From positions 836,771 to 900,770 of the forward strand of contig LSRX01000136.1 of the NCBI GenBank assembly GCA_001939145.1: DNA of 64,000 nt, read 5' to 3'. This document shows positions 21,007-31,516 of the stretch, piece by piece. Within the stretch, counting starts at the first letter, position 1, and each line of letters begins with the position of its first letter. The notes beneath the pieces were generated by a model. The model ran no database searches. It was not told the origin of the DNA and was given only the letters and a program-made list of their open reading frames with translations. This stretch comes from Symbiodinium microadriaticum. Taxonomy: Eukaryota > Sar > Dinophyceae > Suessiales > Symbiodiniaceae. Position numbers and translations under genes: made by a program.

Positions 21007-21420
21007 GCCCTGCGTGCCCTGTGTAATTGAGGTGAGGGATGAGAGGAATATTGGCGGCAGTCGAAAACCCTTACCATTGTAATTGTGGGCTCTTGAACAG
21101 TTACACCCACAAAATAACATCCCCAGGTATATACGCGCACCGAGGCAGTTCCGGGCGAAACCGCTCCTCGAGGGATCCGAAAAAGACGCCGGTTTTAGCA
21201 TCAAAACGATCAACCTCATGGGCATCATGGGCAGATCCTCCTGAGCATCTTGCGCACCATGAAAGAGGATGGAGGGGAGGAGGTGGAAGAGGGAGGAGAA
21301 GGGGGAGGAGAAGGGGGAGGAGAGCGAGGGAGGGTCGCCGAGGTAACCAAAGATCCAAAAGTCGCGACATTGCAGCATTTTGTAGGGGGCAGAGACTGAG
21401 AAGTCACAAGTGACACCGGC

Positions 21421-21470
21421 ACAGAAGTCACAAGTGACACCCGACAGAAGTCACAAGCGACCCCTCTACC
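21421..21470 (-). repeat. Right terminal inverted repeat
   Basis: Inverted counterpart of 16557-16606, followed directly by GTCTACAAC at 21471-21479. An additional AAGTCACAAGTGACAC copy lies just inside, at 21400-21417. Confidence 0.75.
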
Positions 21471-22518
21471 GTCTACAACCACTTCGTAAAATGCTGGTAC
21501 CTTTGAATTTGATTAAGTGAATAAGTGCACCAAGCTTTAGGCCCCGTATTGTCCTGCTGGTATTGAGACGTACTCCTGCCGCTGCGGCCCTCAGTATGTT
21601 TATAGTTGCAAAGTCCACGAATAAGAAGTCCGTTTTCCAGATTCGACCGGTAGGAGGTTCATCGGACCATTTCGGACTGTCATTTGTCTAGAATGTGTCT
21701 AATAGACAAATGCTTCATGGTCAGATCGTAATTCCTGACCAGGCCTTTGATGATGAGATTCTGTTGGTGCTGCTGTCGCACAGCAGTTTAATCAGACAAA
21801 CTCTTGCAACTCGGTAGGTTGGACATACTGGTCCTCGGCGTCATTCTACAACTACAGAAAAGAAAGCCACTTCCAACTGCCCAATGCAGTGCAATATTGT
21901 GTCTATAAGTCTCAGCATAATGTGCATTGATGCGGTGTGATTTGCGGTCGCAAAATACCTACTACAGAGATATGATGCTCAATGCTTCCACTGTGAAGGC
22001 AAAATCCCACCCTCGACCCCAGCTCCGAGATGAATGGCTGTGTGCTTCAAGCTTTGGGTGAAGCTGGATTCAGGGTCGAGGTTATAAAAGAAAGCGGGGT
22101 CGAGGCTTGTGAGGCGTCGAACAAGTGAATGTTTCCGTGAGATCCCTGTCTCACTGTCTCACTGTTGCCGAGAAGAGCTGGCTGAATTTTCCTAAATTCC
22201 ACTGTTCTTGAAGCTATAAAGCCGTAAAGATCCTATAGATTCCTGGTCTCTATAGACCTATGGCCTAATTTAGCTTGAAGGTCTGCCGGCTTCGGAGAGG
22301 TTGCAACTTGCGTAGAGTCTATTTTGGTTCATGATGATGCTAGCCGTTTACAGCCGTGTTTTTTGGGGCAAGGGACAAGTGCCTAGAAGATCAGGCACCA
22401 AGCAAAGCCTACCCTCGAGGCTAATCCGTGAGCTCTTGTCTCAGGCCCTTCTCAGACTCCGGGCACCCCTCTATCCTTTCAAGCTTAGTGGACCGATGCA
22501 GCTTTCCAGGCAGCCTGC

Positions 22519-22574
22519 CTTAGCAGGGTGCCCTCTCCATGTCGATGGACACCAAGCCACTGCCCGGTGTAAAT
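22519..22574 (-). CDS. MORN-repeat gene, first recognised MORN exon (IYTGQWLGVHRHGEG)
   Basis: A 56-nt exon encoding IYTGQWLGVHRHGEGTLL plus two bases. The acceptor is ACTCAG|ATT; the donor is AG|GCAGGC (GC). The join to exon A rebuilds Arg and the register of the MORN units. Earlier MORN exons may exist upstream but were not found. Confidence 0.75.
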
Positions 22575-23939
22575 CTGAGTCGCACGGGATGAGCGCATGG
22601 TCCGAAAGTTTTCGGGCAGCGAGCCCGTCACAAAAGCACGCCTGCGATTGGGTGTGCAAAACGTCTTTGGAAACGGCGCTTCAGACTTCGGAATGCCCTG
22701 AGGCCCTAGCGATGCCGTTCTCCAGCTCCACGGGGCCCCTCTGATGTGGTCCCTGCCAGGTTGTTCAATCTTTCTACACAATCTTCCGGGAACCCTCCCC
22801 TTTCAGCCCACACCACCCCAGCACCTCCGGAGTCTTGGTAGCATCAACAACTTGGGAGGAGTCAGGCCTCAGGCAAAGTGCTGCACGCCATTGATTCATC
22901 GTCCGTATACGCAGGGGCAAAACACCGTCATCATGCTCAGCATGACAATCATCATCAGCAACAGCACCACTTAGCATCATCAAGAACAGTGTCATCAGCA
23001 GCAACTAGCATCTGACATCCATGCAAACTACTATCGACACCTCTGTGAGTAAGATCGAGAGACCCTGCATCTGCACTACCAGTCTAGGCCCGCGGCAGGT
23101 GAAAAAACAGCGACGAGCTTTGCACTGATTTAAGACCGGGCTCCTGGCAAGAAAAAGCTTCATGCTCAACTGCGGGTATAGTTACCGAAACATGTCAGTG
23201 AAAAATAGTTCTGGCGACTCACTCAGCTTCTCTACTGCTCACCCAGCCTCTTTCTTGTCGTTCGTGCAACAGGGGCTGCTCCCACACTGAGAAACATCCA
23301 TGGCTAGACTTCATGCATGCTGAGCCTGTTCTACTTGTAGGCTCAAGTGACAGGGCAGCTTTCGTGCTGGCTTTGAAGAGTCGCTAGGGCTTGCCATCAC
23401 TGACTGCGGGTGTTCCTGCTGGTGGAGTGTCTTGGTATGCTTCTGGAGAACTTCTGCAGGTCTAGTCGACACTTTTCATCGGTGCCTTAATAGTAAGGTA
23501 GTCGCGGTTCGTCTTCAAGGAGTTCGGCGCAAAAGGACACTATCTTCAAGCTGAAGCAAGACAGATCGAGCAGGCATTGTGAAGCCGTTGCCTGCACATA
23601 CACATGCCGCTGCTGCTGCTGCTGCGAATGTGCATTCTTCCTTTCCGCGTCATGCCTGGCCACAATCTATAAGGCAAGCCCCGTTTTTGGATGCAGTCGA
23701 AAGTGGCAGCGAAGGAACTCCGCATGATGTCCTCTAGATCTGACTCTCAAACTGCAAGGCTTAGCTTCTCACTACACTTCTCAGACTGTCCCTAGGGCCC
23801 TAGAGTCTATGCCACTGAGGGATTCTGGGTGCTCGAGCTTGCAGTGTGCATCCCGTCTCCTGAAGCTCCACCTGCCCGGCTGCGTAAAGCTCCTCCAAAG
23901 CCTCCGAAGAAGTCAGGGAACTTTGGTGTCATTGCACAC
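22575..23939. other. Probable intron of the MORN gene
   Basis: No exon recognised. It contains a CATCAT-type trinucleotide patch at about 22930-23000 and a GCTGCTGCTG run near 23608. One or more short exons linking the coiled-coil part to the MORN part may be hidden here. Confidence 0.4.
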
Positions 23940-24050
23940 CTGAAAAGCAGCCCCCGATGCCTGGTCCTCCTCCTCCCAGGCGGCACGCCGCTGCCGCGCC
24001 TGATCCTCGAAACGGTCGACCGCTTTCCTTGACCAACACTTGTCTTTTCT
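23940..24050 (-). CDS. Coiled-coil exon upstream of the MORN repeats
   Basis: A 111-nt, phase 0-0 exon of 37 codons, Lys/Arg/Glu-rich, including RKAVDRFEDQARQRRAAWEE. The acceptor is CTGAAG and the donor CAG|GTGTGC. It joins the WW-like exon through a 145-nt GT-AG intron. Predicted helical. Assigned to the MORN gene by strand, spacing and phase. Confidence 0.6.
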
Positions 24051-24195
24051 CTTCAGTTCCGGCATTGTCAGGGCAGAGCAGGGCTCGGGTCAGCAGGGCT
24101 TTTAGGATTGCTCTGGAGCTTGGGCGACTTTTGGGCCTTGGCAAACACGCAAAACTATGTCAAACATGAGAGCTCAAACAAAATCCAATGCAAAC

Positions 24196-24589
24196 CTGCG
24201 TCTTGCGCTCCCGTGCCAGGGTGCCCCGCACACGGGCTTCAAGAGGGTCACTCGGCCGGGTCTGCCCTGTTCTTTCGTTCAGCCACACGGCCTTCCCGTC
24301 GCTCACCGTTGCCACCCACTGGTCGCGATTCTTCGAGCGGTCCAGAGCATGAGCACGAGCAAAGTTCTCCAAGCCTGCAGCATATCTCTGCCACTGAGCC
24401 TCGAAGCGCCGCAAGTTCCGGGCTTCAAAGTCGGCGCGGCGCTCCTTATCCTCCGCCTCGAAATGCCAGGAGCTGAGCATCGAGAACTCGGCTTGAAGAA
24501 CCGGCAGCCAGCTACGTCGAAGTCGCTCCCAATTCGATTGATCTCTTCGCCGACGGCGAAGCTTTGCAAACTCTCGCTTCCTTCGATGG
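24196..24589 (-). CDS. Helical exon with WW-like segment
   Basis: About 131 codons with strong helix-forming, Arg/Glu-rich composition (coiled coil), then WVATVSDGKAVWLNERTGQT followed by RPSDP. That is the pattern of a WW domain (W, then G, aromatic/N, T, final P), but Arg replaces the second Trp, so proline-ligand binding is uncertain. The donor ACGCAG|GTTTGC at 24195 is in phase 0. The acceptor is probably TTGCAAAG at 24590. It splices to the coiled-coil exon at 24050. Confidence 0.65.
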
Positions 24590-25482
24590 CTTTGCAAAAG
24601 ATTGCCAAAGGACTACATCCAGGCTTCCTCATGCGGTGACTGCTTGATTCTTTGGTACGGGTCATGCCAACATGATACAACATCCGAGCGTCATGGCAGC
24701 GGTCAGCAATGGCAAGGCCGATAAAGCTTGCTTCCTGATAGACTGCGGCTAGACAGTCATATATGGTCAGTCCATGATCATGTCGCGTTGACCCGTGACA
24801 AGATCATAGAGGCTTCACGAAGCCATGCTGCTCAAAGATCTTGACCCAGAATGCACATGCACTGTGGATAGTCATCGACAAACCGCAGGAAAGCGATTCA
24901 GGCGAGGCGCTGTCGTGCAGCTAAAGTGGACGCGCGGGTGAAGGGGGGATCCCAGCCTCAGCTAAGCAACTTTTCTGAAAGAATCCACACAGAGGGAGTC
25001 TTCAACACGCTGTCATGTTCCTGCATGGGGAGTTTCTCTTCCAACGCTTTCAACCAGCAGCAGTAGCTCCAGCCCTTTCGACTCCAACGACCTGATCCAG
25101 TTCGATGGGCATAGGGCACAGCCTGCCTAAAGCCAGCCCCAGCACAGTATCGACAAAAAGGCTCTAAGTCTACAGAGTCTACAGTATCAGAGTAGCCCAA
25201 CAGAACGGCATGCCCAGCCCCTGCAGCCTCGGCAGAAGGCTTGGATCCGAAGCGCCGATGCAGATGATTCAGGCTCAGGCAGGGAGTCCTCGGCTGTGGG
25301 TCCAGCCGTGGCCGTGGCTCGAATGTGCGTCGGTGCTTTGCGTTTTCTGCGCAATTACCCAACAGAGGAACCCCGCATAAAGGCAGACAGCTGTGAGAAC
25401 TACAAGCAGAACCGTGCGGCACTGCAGCAGCAGCTAGTGCCACTGCATCAAACCACGGCCACATTATGGTGTCCGAACTCAG

Positions 25483-26253
25483 TCAAGAGACTGCCCAGCT
25501 CGCGCGGCTTGTTTTCCGCGACAGGCGCCTCGCCCGCACAAAGCGCTCGAGACGTCGATGCAAGCGTTGCTGAAGACATCTTTCCCGGATCTTGTCTACG
25601 GTTTCGCGCAGCTGACGCAATCGTGGCAGAATGATGTTCCGAAATGTGCGCTGCAACTTGAGAGCAGCTTTGATGCGCGTCTCCTCCTGATACAGCTTCC
25701 TCTTCTGTAACTGACGGGTCATGGCCCGGCAGATCACCTTCGATGCAGATTTCTGTCGAAGCTTGAGCAGCTGCAGCTTCAGCAGAGCCTCGTCCGGGAA
25801 GCTCTTCTCCGCAGTAGCATACCATCTGTCCCACATGTGAAGCATTGTTGTGGGTGGGACTGGTGGCTCCTGCCTCGCCAAGGTCAACTTCTGGTGCAGG
25901 AGCATGCTCAGATAAGCATCCGACCCAGACTTCGCGGAATTCCCGCCTTTGGGGTTCACCAGCCTGGCGGTCTCGGCCTGAGCCGTGGCAGCCAGTCGCA
26001 CGAGCCGCGCCGCGAGGCTATCATTCTCCCGTGGTGGCGGTGTTAACGCCGCAAAGCGCGGTTGGAGCTCTTCGTATCCCGCCAGGGTGTCACACAACAA
26101 CGCCTGCAGCAAAACACGGTGCCCATCCGGGAGCTTCGAGATCTCCGTGAGCAGTGTGTTCTCGCGCCAGGAGCGCCACTCTTCTCGGATCGCCAGCTGA
26201 GGAAGATCCATCCTCAGATGCAGCCATCGATTAGAGGTGAATGCTGCTAACAT
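25483..26253 (-). CDS. N-terminal helical exon with IQ-like motif
   Basis: Long open frame of up to 256 codons, C/G-biased at third positions. The likely usable start is Met at 26211 (MDLPQLAIREEWRSW); an AG lies just upstream, so this could also be an internal exon. Almost all helical. Near residue 205 ALKLQRTFRNIILPRLRQLR resembles an IQ motif (hydrophobic-Q-x3-R), which usually binds calmodulin or light chains. The frame runs to a TGA at 25483, but a GC donor (GAG|GCGCC, about 25530) may end the exon earlier. Membership of the MORN gene is inferred from order and direction. Confidence 0.6.
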   Translation of the reverse strand: MLAAFTSNRWLHLRMDLPQLAIREEWRSWRENTLLTEISKLPDGHRVLLQALLCDTLAGYEELQPRFAALTPPPRENDSLAARLVRLAATAQAETARLVNPKGGNSAKSGSDAYLSMLLHQKLTLARQEPPVPPTTMLHMWDRWYATAEKSFPDEALLKLQLLKLRQKSASKVICRAMTRQLQKRKLYQEETRIKAALKLQRTFRNIILPRLRQLRETVDKIRERCLQQRLHRRLERFVRARRLSRKTSRASWAVS

Positions 26254-28485
26254 CAGACAGGCAAGAACTCAAACGGCTGAAGAAGCACAACTTTGGGCAT
26301 GCCACCCAAGTGTTAGATGCATTTTCTGACTCGGGAAGCCTGCGGCAAACACCTTCCTCCACGTGCCTCGATGTCATCCGCCCTGTGCACCCTGTATGAA
26401 GATACAACATTTTTGCATCCCGACTTGAGGCACAGGAGCTCGCCAGTGGCATCGAGCAGCGACATGGAGCTTAGTCTCCGCCAGTCCTCCCGGAGTGCTT
26501 GCAGGGCTTGTCGTCAACCCCTCAGCAGCCACAGTTTCAGTCCTGCTGCCTCTCGAGAGCCATGCTGCGGAGCTCTGCACATGCCGCGTCCACAGTAGGG
26601 TGCCCCATCTGATCCTAGCGGCTCAGCCTCGCCGCACTCAGCGAAACAGAAGGCAAGCTGAAGCCTTGAAAGCGGCGGAGTGGGAGCAGTTCTCTGGCCT
26701 TCGCATGCGCAAGCCCAGGCGATCTCTTAGAGGGCTGCTGGGTGCATCGCATGCTGCGTTCTGGAGAGGTTGGATTTCTCGTGCAATCAAACGTACATGC
26801 GTGCATTGTGTAAGCGCCTGTAAGACAAGCTTGAGTCAGGGGGACCTCAACGAAGGGTTCTTGCACATAGGCAGCCATGCAGTCTTTCGATTGGACATAG
26901 TAGCACAGACGCAAGGTGCTCGACGCTTGTCACATTCGATCTTGCACAGATCATGTCGGACAGCTCACCAGATCGCCCGGTGCCAACAATCTTTTCGACA
27001 GAAGCGTAGTTAAATCCAACGAGCAGCAGCTAGGATACCTGATAACTCGCTCCAAAGGGTAGAGGCTCTACAACTCAAGGGTGCATTTCAGGATATCCCA
27101 AGTGCATGTACGATCGTTTACCACTAACCTGGCATTTGCACTTCAATCCTACGCAAGGTGATTGGGTATTCGCGTGCGGCGGCCCTTCAGACCTCGACAG
27201 CACGCTAGTCCCCAACCTTAGCAGGAGATGCATTGGACGCGCTGGGCGGCACTGAGACCGAATTCCTAGGGCTCAGCTGAGTTGTGCTGGTGGCTTCCGG
27301 GCCGGGCCCCGCGCGATGAACCATGAGACACTTCTTGGCTTCAACGAGCTGTGGAGATCCTGGACAGGCGAATCAGCTCTCTAGAAGTTCTAGGTCCCTC
27401 GCCTGCCCCGCTCGCTTCACAGACTGCTTCCCCGATTCTCTTCTGTGTGCCTTCGTGGATGTGAGGAATTCCACCTTGGCACGGAGTCATGCAGCCGGGT
27501 CGTGTCCGCTAAAGAAAAGCACACTCCCGCACGCTATGTATCACCAAGCGTTCACAGGCCCGGCTCAACAAACACAAGCAACTCACTTCACCTGACCGGA
27601 GCAAAAGTCTGGGCAGCCGGACCCGGACGAGCGTGCCAGGCGAAGCGTCCACCAACCACGAGGTGCGCCTGCTTTGCCGGCCACTGCCACGATCGCACAG
27701 GAACCCTACGTACGCTTGCTTTGCGGGGTGTATCTCCATCCAAAACGGACAGCTGCACTGACACCAACATTGAATCTGCGGGGTGGGCATTGCCTGACAG
27801 CTTCGGCTCAGAATGGCTCAGACTCCCCCACATTCTTGCATCCCTGCTGAAAGTCAAAGACTTTGCAGAATGCATGCCAAGAGCACAGCTGCTTCTCCGG
27901 CCCCTTGATGGGAACGAGAGGCTGCCTTGACCGACGGAAGGAAACGCGTACAGTACCACAGATGTCCCCGGATTCTGAATATTCCTCAGAAGAAAACATC
28001 CAAATGAAGTCACAGACCACAGCTAGTAAACTAAGCTGCTTCCCAACGCGCCACAACACCACCCGTACCACTGCACTCTACGGCAGTTGAATGTGAGGCC
28101 CAAGCGAGGTCGTATCCTCGGGCCCGATGTTCCTGAAAGAAGGGCTGACAGGGATTCGAGACAAAAGAAAGCCGGTCGCATGAGCTGAGTCTTGCAGGCG
28201 ATGTGCAATCGACATGGCAGGTGCAAGTATGCTGGTGGGCATGTCAGTTGCTAGGGCATCTAGGGCTCATGGCATCCAGGGGGACTTCTGAGCTCATGGC
28301 TTGTCGGGATCTCCATCGACCTGCATCTTTGTCGCAGCAATCTCTGCGGGACTTGTCGAAATGAGCGCCTTCAAACCCACGAAAATCGGAAACCGCCCAT
28401 CTGGCATCTTTGCTGTATGCATTGCCTCTTTCCCTTTATTCTGCACTATCGTTAGAGCTACTGTAATGCTTTGCCCAACGTGCAC
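26254..28485. other. Spacer or introns, no gene supported
   Basis: Several medium open frames on both strands without splice-consistent structure. A plus-strand stretch at about 26630-26790 (RNRRQAEALKAAEWEQFSG) looks helical but has no support beyond composition. Confidence 0.35.
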
Positions 28486-28563
28486 CCAGCGAAACATGAC
28501 GACTGTTCTGATCTGCTGCTGCGAGGCTAGGATGCGGAATTCGAGCTGTCCTCCCTCCGGTAC
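28486..28563 (-). CDS. Exon of unidentified gene (28.5-29.7 kb)
   Basis: 26 codons, phase 0-0, acceptor CTGAG|GTA and donor TGG|GTGCACG. It encodes VPEGGQLEFRILASQQQIRT onward to MFRW. It lies downstream of the exons at 29.1-29.7 kb in the same direction and is probably a later exon of that gene. No family recognised. Confidence 0.5.
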
Positions 28564-29084
28564 CTCAGCACCATGTTGAGGCGGGAGCCGTTGAGGCAGT
28601 CGGGGACTCGACTGCTTGAACTGCATCAGTGAGTTGGTTGCTGTCGCCGGGAAATGCCTATGCCGGCAGGGCCGACGGTATACTCCTGTAGTCCTACATG
28701 CACAGCACTGTGCAACAAAACGAAGAGCTGTATGCTGAGCACCGCCATAGAATCGGACCCGACGCTCCCACACCGCTACAGTTTAACTTTGGAATGCCCA
28801 CTGCACTGTCTACTGTACTTCAGTGCCACAACGACAGAATTGCCACCACCCACCACCACCAACTGAGCTCGCAGCTGTGATGTCTTGAAAGTACAGACCG
28901 GGGATCTGAGGTGCAGTACTACATTTCTCTCAGCCCGTTCTGCTGCAGTCCCTTCACACAGCCCGAAACGATACAAGCCTTCACGACACTATGGTGGACT
29001 AAAATGATCTCTGTGAATGCTGCTCTTCAGGTTCCTGAGATGCAAAAACTGCAGCCAGAAAACTAAGCTCAGCACAGAGCCCTC

Positions 29085-29156
29085 CTGCATTCGCTCACTG
29101 TCCCAGTCATTGTGGTTGCCCGTCGTACTGTAGAACTCCGCAGGGTCGTCCCTGAC
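29085..29156 (-). CDS. Exon of unidentified gene (28.5-29.7 kb)
   Basis: Encodes VRDDPAEFYSTTGNHNDWDS and onward to ERMQ. The acceptor TTGCTGAG is in phase 0. The end at ATGCAG|GAGGGC would be a GA donor and is uncertain. It joins the next exon upstream over a 52-nt intron whose two ends both carry AGGTCA. Confidence 0.55.
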
Positions 29157-29208
29157 CTCAGCAACATTCAGCAGCACAACAGCTCTGGTCCACACCGGTC
29201 CCTTTGAC

Positions 29209-29270
29209 CTGCTCCTTCTCGAAGCTGACGTTCTCCTCACCGGTGAGTGGGTCCTCAATGTGGTCGAACA
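29209..29270 (-). CDS. Exon of unidentified gene (28.5-29.7 kb)
   Basis: A 62-nt exon encoding FDHIEDPLTGEENVSFEKEQ. The acceptor TGCTTTCCAG has a good pyrimidine tract and the donor is CAG|GTCAAAG. Phase 1 in, 0 out. Third positions are strongly C/G. Confidence 0.65.
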
Positions 29271-29279
29271 CTGGAAAGC

Positions 29280-29690
29280 ACATATGCACATATAGTGGTG
29301 ACCTCTTGGATCATCGAGCGTCTGAAGCTTCGGTATCCCCGAACTTAGGTGCAAACAAGTTGATCACCACATTTGTCTCCGTGCTGTGGCATCCGCAAAC
29401 TCGTGACCGAAATCAGACTCGCCAGGCCTTGTCCAGCGACACCTTGTAGGTGTCGCCCATGGTGGCTTTGTAATCAAGCCTCAAGAGAAATACGCTGACA
29501 GACCAGTGCCCCGAGGGGCTCCAACAATGCTCGAGCAAGGAATTGAAACCCAAACCCCTCCACAACCGAACCACGAAAATGCTCACGCACATGCAAGAAG
29601 GCTCTCTTCTGAGCCGGAAGCCCCCTGTAGTCCCACAAGGCAGGGTCCGTGGAGCCCTCCGTGGTGATTGGCGGTGTGGCTCGCATGATC
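29280..29690 (-). CDS. Upstream exons of unidentified gene (29.3-29.7 kb)
   Basis: Three coding-like pieces on the minus strand. About 29690-29530 has TTEGSTDPALWDYRGLPAQK and HVREHFRGSVVEGFGF. About 29460-29415 has MGDTYKVSLDKAWR. About 29380-29320 has TNVVINLFAPKFGDTE. Their exact borders are not fixed. The combined protein is acidic and soluble in appearance; I do not recognise the family. Confidence 0.45.
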
Positions 29691-29939
29691 TTCCTTGGAG
29701 CATCTGCCGTATGGGATCACTGATACGGACGGGTTCTTCTCTGTCCAGCATTCCTGTCAACCTTTTCGAACACGTTGGAGGCTTTCAGGCTTCTTTCTGA
29801 GCACAAGCAAGGTTAAGGATATGAGTGCTTCCGCGGATGCCGGCAGAGCTGTGCCTTGCATCCATGCGCAGAAAGCACATTAACAGCCATGACATTGCGC
29901 CCTATCTAGATTCTAAACAGTCTAATGTAAGTGTCCATT

Positions 29940-30430
29940 TAATAATTCGGGTCATAATAGAAATACCTCCCGGCCCAAAATTTCCCGATTTGCTTGAGTT
30001 TTAATTGCGCAGCGAAAATGCCCAAACAATTGCTTATAGAGGGGGGGTAGAAATAATAAAAGGGGTCATAATAGAAAAAAACCTCCCGCCGAAAATCCCC
30101 GAAAAAAAAAATAGGCAGCAGACTAAGAAACTAATTAAGAAAAGCTAGAACTAACAGGACCTTAAACACACGCAGCAGAGTGCAGTTCCGCAGACAGGGC
30201 TCATGCTCACAGACTGCAGTGCCAGACTCTTCAGAAAGCTACTTAGAAAGAAGCCAGAGACTTGGGAATCCAAGAAATGCAGCAGCTATTCTGGAGGCCT
30301 CTGCCTGACTAAAATTTTATATGAACGGAGCCATTTCACAAAGCCGGCAAGGGTATCCCTTACGAGCCTCCGGGTCGCATTAATAAAAGGGGTCATAATA
30401 ATAAACCCCGCCGGGGCGGGGGTTCCCGGT
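29940..30430 (+). repeat. Three copies of a GGGTCATAATA-centred repeat next to the gap
   Basis: Copies at about 29942-29975, 30052-30095 and 30381-30415. The common part is AATAA, then GGGTCATAATA, then an A-rich stretch and CCTCCCG or CCCCGCC. The block is AT-rich and abuts the assembly gap, so a repeat array may have prevented assembly. Confidence 0.55.
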
Positions 30431-30522
30431 AGCATTGCTTTGCTTGAGAAGACTCTTTAGAAAGGAAAAGCAAATGGCCGCTGCAGGCTTTGCCCTCAAG
30501 CCAGGGACTCCGGAATCCAGGA

Positions 30523-31516
30523 NNNNNNNNNNNNNNNNNNNNNNNNNNNNNNNNNNNNNNNNNNNNNNNNNNNNNNNNNNNNNNNNNNNNNNNNNNNNNN
30601 NNNNNNNNNNNNNNNNNNNNNNNNNNNNNNNNNNNNNNNNNNNNNNNNNNNNNNNNNNNNNNNNNNNNNNNNNNNNNNNNNNNNNNNNNNNNNNNNNNNN
30701 NNNNNNNNNNNNNNNNNNNNNNNNNNNNNNNNNNNNNNNNNNNNNNNNNNNNNNNNNNNNNNNNNNNNNNNNNNNNNNNNNNNNNNNNNNNNNNNNNNNN
30801 NNNNNNNNNNNNNNNNNNNNNNNNNNNNNNNNNNNNNNNNNNNNNNNNNNNNNNNNNNNNNNNNNNNNNNNNNNNNNNNNNNNNNNNNNNNNNNNNNNNN
30901 NNNNNNNNNNNNNNNNNNNNNNNNNNNNNNNNNNNNNNNNNNNNNNNNNNNNNNNNNNNNNNNNNNNNNNNNNNNNNNNNNNNNNNNNNNNNNNNNNNNN
31001 NNNNNNNNNNNNNNNNNNNNNNNNNNNNNNNNNNNNNNNNNNNNNNNNNNNNNNNNNNNNNNNNNNNNNNNNNNNNNNNNNNNNNNNNNNNNNNNNNNNN
31101 NNNNNNNNNNNNNNNNNNNNNNNNNNNNNNNNNNNNNNNNNNNNNNNNNNNNNNNNNNNNNNNNNNNNNNNNNNNNNNNNNNNNNNNNNNNNNNNNNNNN
31201 NNNNNNNNNNNNNNNNNNNNNNNNNNNNNNNNNNNNNNNNNNNNNNNNNNNNNNNNNNNNNNNNNNNNNNNNNNNNNNNNNNNNNNNNNNNNNNNNNNNN
31301 NNNNNNNNNNNNNNNNNNNNNNNNNNNNNNNNNNNNNNNNNNNNNNNNNNNNNNNNNNNNNNNNNNNNNNNNNNNNNNNNNNNNNNNNNNNNNNNNNNNN
31401 NNNNNNNNNNNNNNNNNNNNNNNNNNNNNNNNNNNNNNNNNNNNNNNNNNNNNNNNNNNNNNNNNNNNNNNNNNNNNNNNNNNNNNNNNNNNNNNNNNNN
31501 NNNNNNNNNNNNNNNN
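30523..31516. other. Assembly gap (994 N)
   Basis: Unknown bases. Any open frame drawn across it is meaningless. Confidence 1.

Larger units (their letters stand above)
16557..21470. mobile_element. 4.9 kb terminal-inverted-repeat element filled with telomere-like satellite
   Basis: Left end 16557-16606 and right end 21421-21470 are inverted copies of about 50 bp. They share the core CTTGTGACTTCTGTCGGGTG and continue with TCAC and TGTGACTTCT; nearly all mismatches lie in the outermost dozen bases or near the inner end. A 9-bp direct repeat flanks both ends exactly. The core is repeated again inside the left end (16618-16656). Inside is a TTTAGGG-like array plus a unique part (20900-21400) with purine-rich GGGAGGAG repeats. 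No transposase frame is visible, so it would be non-autonomous. A 9-bp duplication fits Mutator-type transposition, an inference from length only. Confidence 0.7.
16427..22518 (-). other. 6.1 kb GC-AG intron of the MORN gene, host of a 4.9 kb element
   Basis: The donor is AG|GCAGGC at 22518-22517 and the acceptor is GCAG at 16427-16428, so AGGC is repeated at both ends. Without the inserted element the intron would be about 1.2 kb. The unique part at 21480-22330 has no open frame of note. Confidence 0.7.

Noticed and set aside
15470..21480. CRISPR-like array
   Set aside because: Eukaryotic context; the repeats have no unique spacers of constant length and no cas genes.
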